Positions 58,392 through 64,000 of a DNA stretch of 64,000 nt are shown one piece after another; the stretch's first letter is position 1; each line of letters begins with the position of its first letter. The position numbers and the translations under genes were made by a program. The DNA is taken from contig QJNS01000057.1 of assembly GCA_004154925.1 (NCBI GenBank), positions 1 to 64,000 on the forward strand, given 5' to 3'. The notes beneath the pieces are model-generated. The model ran no database searches and was not told the origin of the DNA. It saw only the letters and a program-made list of their open reading frames with translations. This DNA is from Monosporascus cannonballus (Eukaryota > Ascomycota > Sordariomycetes > Xylariales).

Positions 58392-58924
58392 CTACGTGTT
58401 CTTGTGGTAGACGGCCTTCTCGTTGGGCTTTTGGCCCTCGAGCTTTAATGAGATGAGATTATCCGCGGCCTTCGATGCGTGGATTCCGGAAAATGTGTAC
58501 TGCTGCCGCTGCTTCCGCACAAGCTTGTTCGGTGTAGACGATGTGGCCTCCGTTGCTAAGGTCTCTGGCTTGGCGAACAGAGTCGGAATGCCGTACCATT
58601 GCCCGGCGATCTTATGTCTGCAACGACTCAGCTGGCGAGCCCGTATCGTACAGACAATTTTCCATAGAGAAGATACCTTGTGTCACAATAGCTGAACGGA
58701 TCGTCGTATATAGCTTGTTCAGCATACACATCCATATCTTTCTCCGACGCGCTTCCGCTGTAGAGGTTGATAATGCTTTGCTGAATCGCTGTCCGCGAGG
58801 GCGAGATTGGGATTGACTTCTCCGGGTGAGGGACATAGTCTACCTCGCCGGCGATGTTGCGAGGCCTTTCAGGAAGAGGTTCTACGCCCCGTTGGTCTGG
58901 ATGCGGCTGCGTGTCTGAAGGCAT
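58392..58924 (-). pseudogene. NTF2/SnoaL-like fungal protein, truncated by a nonsense change
   Basis: Exons 58924-58677 and 58617-58392, intron 58676-58618 (GTATCT...TTGCAG, 59 nt), 157 aa to a TAG at 58392-58394. Visible features are RTAIQQSIINLYSGSASEKD, AIYDDPFSYCDTR at the splice, IAGQWYGIPTLFAKPETLAT and SLKLEGQ. This pattern belongs to a fungal family of small NTF2-fold proteins of unknown function, with the conserved core Y-D-D-P-x-S-x-C-D-T-R. The family normally continues beyond YHK with a Met-Trp-Asn-Glu-Lys stretch. Here ACG TAG replaces ATG TGG, and the frame beyond the stop still reads NEKEYPHEGLG. So the last tens of residues are lost by a G-to-A nonsense change. The truncated product might still fold. 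It sits between the two mannosidase genes. Confidence 0.72.
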
Positions 58925-60815
58925 ATTGACTCACTTTACAGATCTCCTACTGCGCGAGGAGACATGCGAAAATTCAAAACTAGGAAAATGGGGAGGCCTG
59001 TCCAAGTCGTGAAGTGTAAGGCGGTACCAACGTTAGTCCTACCCGCAGATGTCGCGATGACATCATGACCAGGTCAAGGAGACCCAAACGCTCTGAAGCA
59101 GTAGCTCAGGAGACCGCCGCCGAGGTGTATTTCTTCATAGCGTCTGCCGCCATCGTCAACACTGCAATTGACAAGCTAGTCGACGACGCCAAGGCTTCAA
59201 CAACAGATCCGATGTGACAATCGCCGTATACTGCTCAACCCCGATAAGCTCGGACACAGGAAAGTTGACTGGAGCAAGAAGAGCATTCGACAGTGGGATC
59301 GAAGAAAAGGGGAATACCATAACTGAAAGGTTGTGAGTCGATATATGCATCCCTTATTCGCGCCTCGTCAAATCGTTAATATGTCAATGTTTAAACCCTT
59401 TAAGGCCGCCCACCAGCGACCATCATCACCCTCGGAAACTCATCAACAAAGGCAGTGCTTCAGCCTTTAGCATTTTGGCTACGTAAATAGCGGCCGTAAC
59501 CGTTAAAACTAGGGTTAGTTTGGGAGGGCTGGGAGAGGGCCCTTTATTTAGGTATATAGCCTGATGTTCGTGGAGATGATGGTGGTGGTAGGACATTGGC
59601 GGTGGTATTAATGGCAGTTATACCAGCCCTGCTCCACCAATGTAACTAAGTTCCAGAAAGGGTTTAACACTAGCACATTTGACCATTCGACGAGGCACGA
59701 ATAACTGAGGCGGATATCCGAAGCGCGGTTCAACCCCCTTTGAATACTTCAATGGGCCTGCGGCGATCCTAATTCCACTGGAATGATGGCTTGAAGGGTT
59801 CCACGACGGATCACCTTACCGATATTGGAACACCATTTACTTGATATGGGGGCGTCTAACAACCATCTTCATCTCGTAGTATGTTGCCAAAAGCGTTAAC
59901 ACGCGTAAGTAGACTAAAGTGCACATTTGAAGGCTGTTTTTGCTTCCTCAAACACTTTCAATTGTGGATAGGCGATTGTCCCATATTATATGGCCATGCC
60001 GTGTAAGCCGTAGGTATTTACATGTTCATTATATGCAGATATTATATAGAACTCGACCATGAAGATGAAATCTGCTTGCGTGCTTCCTTGTTTCCTTTAC
60101 ATACTCCTATATACATATAGGCACCCTGCCTATCCTTGAGTTCTTAGCCCAACGTCTACTCTTCTTGCTGCTCGCAAACCACGCCGGACCGATATCGTGA
60201 GAACCCTTTGCAAAAGCATACGGAATTGAGATACCGCATTGTCGGCTTTTTTGCGGTTGGTACCGGAAACTTGGAGAATGAATGCGGGGAATGCAGATCA
60301 GTATCTATTCAGGAAGCTCGAAAACAGACCCTCTGGGGTATAGAACTTGGCCTGTTTACGAACGTGGTTACGCTGCAGGGGCATTCCGAGCAGTAGCCAT
60401 GAGTAACACAGCGGAGACAGGGATTATGTCGTCACGCTGGCCGGCGTGACCTTGTCGCTCTCGCAACGATATGCATGCTTGGAGTATAATCCCCCGCATT
60501 CTCGTGAAGTTATGCTCCGGCATTGCCGTGGGGTTGCAGTCCCCATTCTCCAAGATCATACCTTAGGATGAACTGCTATTTGCTACCTTGGTGCAAGTAA
60601 TGAGACATCAAGGCACATGCGCTTGACTGCATGCACATGGCCTTGCCGCCGATCTGCACACCCTATGACATGGAAGAGGAGTTCCTACGAGTTCAAATCT
60701 CTAGCACTCCCAAAGACCGCGCTCTCTCTCTCGTCTGAGGAGTACCAGTCTCAGTCTCACGGACCCCGGTCTCTCCTACCTGTAGCACTTCTCCTAACTA
60801 AGGTAGACCGTCATA
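58925..60815. other. Intergenic between NTF2-like gene and GH125
   Basis: About 1.9 kb. 59100-59350 has faint coding character on the minus strand (Ala/Ser/Val-rich, possibly a relic of a small wall protein) but no intact frame. The rest is AT-rich. The promoter of GH125 must lie at the right end. Confidence 0.5.
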
Positions 60816-62473
60816 ATGCGTTTCAGTCGGTTGTTAGCATACTTTGCCGTTGGTATCACCAGCAGGGTGCTTGCTCAATGTCCCAACTATATCGACTACT
60901 CGACCCAGATTCACCCGCCCCTCTCTGAAGGCAAATACCAACTGTCATTTCAAAGGCCAGAGCCGGCATGCAGGAAGTTCCACCTTCCAGAAGCAGAGGA
61001 AGCCATCGGGGAGATGAAGGGTGTCGTCAAAGACCCAGATCTGTTTCGTCTATTCGAGAATGCATTCCCCAATACTCTCGATACCACGATATCATGGAAG
61101 GGGTTTGCCAGTGACAATCCCGAAGAGGAAGTATGGCGCATTCTCTAGTGCTGTTCAGTTGCATCGAGCTGATCCAAGGTAGCTCACCTTCGTCACGACC
61201 GGCGATATTATAGCCATGTGGCTCCGGGACAGCGCCAACCAGTTACGCAGCTACAAATCCCTGCTGAGCGCGAACGAGTCCACAGACTCATTGGCTTCTC
61301 TCTTTCGCGGCGCCATCAACCTGCAGGCTCGCTACCTCATCAGGAATCCGTACTGCAACGCCTTTCAAGCTCCCGCGGAATCGGGCCTGCCCCCAGAGCA
61401 CAACGGTTACGCAGACACGGACATCGTGACGCCGCCGTACGACACGGACTTCGTGTTCGAGTGCAAATACGAACTGGACTCGATCGCCGCCTTCCTGCAG
61501 CTCTCGTCGGACTACTACGAGAAGACGCAGGACCGAGAGTTCTTCGGCAGGTTTCAGTGGGTCGACGCGGTCGAGACGATCCTGAACGTGACCGAGGGAC
61601 TCCTCATCGGGACGTACGCCGACGACGGCGCCGTCAACGAGTCCCCCTTCACCTTCCAGCGGGAGCACACGAGCGCGTCGGAGACCCTTTTGAACAATGG
61701 GGCGGGGTCGCCGATCAGGGGCGGCACGGGCCTCGTGCGCAGCGCCTTCAGGCCGTCGGACGACTCCACCATCTTCCAGCTGTTCATCCCGGCCAACATG
61801 CAGTTCGCGTCGTACCTGGGCCGCAGCGCCGAGATCATGGAGGGCCTCGACGCCGACCTCTCGAGACGCATGGGCCGCTTCGCGGAGAGCGTGTGCGACG
61901 GCGTCAACGCGCACGGCAAGGTCCACCACGCGACCTTCGGCGAGATGTACGCCTACGAGGTTGACGGGTACGGGTCCAGCGTCTTGATGGACGACGCCAA
62001 CGTCCCCAGCCTTCTGAGCGCCCCTCTCCTGGACTTCCTGAACGCTTCGGACACGGCCTATCAGAACACGCGGAAGTTCGTCCTCTCGAAGTGGAATCCG
62101 TATTACAATTGGGGTCCCGTGTTCGGCGGGTAAGTTACCCGACTCGAGACTCCTCACGGCAGCTCCGTGGCGGAATTTACCTAGCTAACCAGCCCACAGC
62201 ATCGGTGGACCCCATCAGGGTCCCGGCCAGGCGTGGCCCATGTCCATCATCACGAGCCTCTTGACTTCGAACGACGACGAGGAGATCGTGGCGGGCCTGA
62301 AGTCCCTCGTGTCGACCACTGACGGCCTGGGACTGATCCACGAGTCCATCAACACCTTCGACGCATCGGACTGGACCCGCCAGTGGTTTTCCTGGGCCAA
62401 CGGGTTATTCGGTGAGATGCTGCTGGATCTGAAGGAGAGGAAGCCTCACCTGCTCGAGGAGAGCTTTCAATAG
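60816..62473 (+). CDS. GH125 exo-alpha-1,6-mannosidase
   Basis: Exons 60816-61130, 61183-62129 and 62200-62473; introns 52 and 70 nt; 511 aa. A signal peptide (MRFSRLLAYFAVGITSRVLA) precedes QCPNY, so the enzyme is secreted. Family blocks are FENAFPNTLDTTISWKG, LTFVTTGDIIAMWLRDSANQ (made by the first splice), YDTDFVFECKYELDSIAAFL, GTGLVRSAFRPSDDSTIFQ, FGEMYAYEVDGYGSSVLMDD and GIGGPHQGPGQAWPMSI (made by the second splice). GH125 enzymes remove terminal alpha-1,6-mannose with inversion, often acting with alpha-1,2-mannosidases. The divergent GH92 neighbour fits such cooperation. Intact in every part that I can check. Confidence 0.93.
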
Positions 62474-63316
62474 CGTCGAAGCCGTTCGGTAGATAGCAGG
62501 CTTGTCCTTAATAGTGGTTGCCTATATAGAGCGTCCACGATGCGGCCTGAACCGCCTAGTAATTGAAGCCTACGAATTCCGGGCTATGAGACATGAAGCG
62601 AAGTATGAAGTCGCTCGTGGTACCATTGGATGGACGTACGAACTCGAGGTACAAAGTACGAATCCGAATAGCATCATAATTTGCGGTACAAGCGGGAACC
62701 TGACTAAGTATTCCGTTACCGTTATAGGTCACTGACAGAGGGCATGAGAAAAGAATCATTCTGGATCCAGAGCGGCATAAGTACACGCTCTTATCTGCTT
62801 AGCTCATCGGTAACAAATGTCATCTGTCCCGGCAGATTCGGGCTTACCCCCTTAATACAGGGAACGAGTCTCCTTGCAGGCATTGCCTAAAATAGTTAAT
62901 GCAGCCCCTATTCCACGCTTATATAACGCTGAAGAACAGCTCAGCTTGATGTCTATGATCTATGATCACACTTTTAGTCACTTAGTCGTATTGCAGGCAC
63001 TATTGGTGGGCTTCCCATCTTCTCTCCAGGACAGCCCGAGCTAATGGTGCCAAGGTCCCCGTCGCCGACGTTGATACTGTCCGCCACGCTCATCAAGTGG
63101 CAAGTCCCTGATCACTCTTGTGGAGAGACTCCTATTCAGAATTCCATTATGTATAGACTATGTATATAACGTATTATGCCACATTGATGTTCCTATTCTA
63201 ATCCATCATTCAGACTCTTCATCAGGGAGATCAAGCAGCCGCGATAGACAGCGGAGGGAAAGACATCAACAAGAACAATAAAGGTTTAAAATCGCAGGGA
63301 TACATATATATACAGC
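62474..63316. other. Convergent spacer, no gene seen
   Basis: Lies between the 3' ends of GH125 and the MFS gene. No recognisable feature. Confidence 0.6.
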
Positions 63317-64000
63317 TCAAAGCCCCGTCCTACTCCACTCGCGGATCTTGTGGCCGTAGAACCACAGGAGGACGGGGCTCGGGACGGCGAGGGCGAGCGT
63401 GAGGAGGGCGAGCAGGGTGTTGCCCCAGCCGAGACCGAGCGCGTCGTACATGCGGTGAGCGAACAGGGGGAAGCTGAAGCCGCACATGGTCCGGGTGAAG
63501 GCGCCGACGGCCGAGGCGCTGGCGGCGTGCGACGCCCCGTACGCGTCCGTGATGTAGGCCTGCGAGGCCTGGAAGGCGATGATGAGGCCGCAACCCAGCA
63601 GCGCCACGCCGACGTCCAGCACCGCCCAGTGTAGCCGGTACTCCGCGCCCCAGCCGTAGATGAGGAGGCCGACGGGCGTCACGAGGCCGCCGAGGAGCAT
63701 CGGCGGCGTGCGCCACTCGGGCTTGCCCTCCTCGTCGTTGTACCGCTTCTTGCACTTCGCGTAGAGCTCGAGGCGCGTCAGCGTTTCCATGTCCGGGCGG
63801 CGATTGGGGGAGGATGAAACTTACGCCGTCCATTAGCGGGTGGCTGATCTGCAGGCCTATTATGAAGCCGATGCAGAGGGCCAGGTAGTGCAGACTTGAA
63901 ATGCCGGCGTCAACGTTGTACAGCTCAGTCCAGACCCAGGAGAATGTTGCGAGCCTTGGAATATGTAAGCATGAGGAAAACGGATGGCCGCGGCCTGCGT
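63317..64000 (-). CDS. MFS transporter, C-terminal part (gene continues to the right)
   Basis: Last exon 63766-63317 (150 codons with stop), intron 63824-63767 (GTAAGT...CTCGAG, with CTGAC branch-like site), previous exon 63954-63825; the 5' part lies beyond the window. The visible protein runs from LATFSWVWTELYNVDAGIS and LALCIGFIIGLQISHPLMDG into LYAKCKKRYNDEEGKPEWRT, then helices with GLLIYGWGAEYRLHWAVLDV and YITDAYGASHAASASAVGAF, ending HKIREWSRTGL. This is the C-terminal half of a DHA1-type MFS carrier; the layout resembles the carrier at 12188-14002. A Met-containing start inside the last intron is not needed. Its position next to GH125 might suggest sugar or oligosaccharide uptake, but the subfamily looks more like multidrug carriers. 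Confidence 0.8.

Noticed and set aside
59100..59350. Ala/Val/Ser-rich minus-strand frames, considered as a hydrophobic surface-binding or PhiA-like wall protein relic
   Set aside because: The similarity is only in composition and the frame is interrupted; too weak to annotate.
61218..62157. Long alternative frames on both strands over GH125
   Set aside because: GC-rich shadows of the GH125 coding sequence.
1..64000. CRISPR array, rRNA operon or bacterial insertion sequence
   Set aside because: Nothing of the kind is visible, as expected for fungal nuclear DNA.

Overview
The window is nuclear DNA of a filamentous ascomycete (Pezizomycotina; Sordariomycetes seems likely, but that is inference). 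The signs are short 46-70 nt introns with GT-AG ends, compact genes spaced by AT-rich intergenic DNA, fungus-specific families (copper-fist and C2H2 regulators, GH55, GH92, GH125, LysM, killer-toxin-like chitinase) and a secreted protein with hexapeptide repeats. I rebuilt exon models by hand from splice signals and reading-frame continuity. None was checked against RNA or a database, and percentages of composition are by eye.

Left third (1-14 kb): a partial secreted repeat protein (1-705, minus); the mitochondrial ETF-ubiquinone oxidoreductase (2711-4706, plus); two broken genes 1.8 kb apart, a LysM effector relic (6204-6560, minus) and the C-terminal remnant of a killer-toxin-like GH18 chitinase (8335-8711, plus), which together look like a decayed LysM/subgroup-C chitinase pair; a membrane-anchored HRQ/DUF3445 haem protein (9038-10638, minus); and an MFS transporter with one unresolved junction (12188-14002, minus).

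Middle (14-43 kb): a long gene-poor tract leading into the TATA-binding protein gene (20465-21432, plus); an amadoriase/sarcosine-oxidase-like flavoenzyme (22216-23655, minus); a U2SURP/SR140-type splicing factor (24414-26867, plus); a copper-fist regulator of the Mac1/GRISEA kind (30273-32050, plus); a second MFS transporter (32558-34444, plus); the EFM7 methyltransferase (35165-35950, plus); a four-helix MARVEL-like membrane protein (36960-38310, plus); a very GC-rich, intronless PhyH-type dioxygenase (38928-39830, plus); and an 11-exon secreted GH55 beta-1,3-glucanase (40233-43172, minus).

Right third (43-64 kb): a 5.5 kb gene-poor tract; a C2H2 plus fungal-specific-domain transcription factor (48706-51847, plus); a DUF2461 protein (52726-54600, plus); then a mannan-oriented block made of a GH92 alpha-mannosidase (54702-57365, minus), a truncated NTF2-like gene (58392-58924, minus), a GH125 alpha-1,6-mannosidase (60816-62473, plus) and an MFS transporter leaving the right edge (63317-64000, minus). 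GH92 and GH125 are divergent and together could strip alpha-1,2 and alpha-1,6 mannose from N-glycans or fungal mannan.

Housekeeping genes look intact, whereas the secreted/defence and accessory genes are partly broken by indels or nonsense changes. The most interesting signals are the LysM/chitinase relic with a probable GC-AG intron, the GH92/GH125 pair, the truncated NTF2-like gene between them, and the repeat-rich secreted protein at the left edge.
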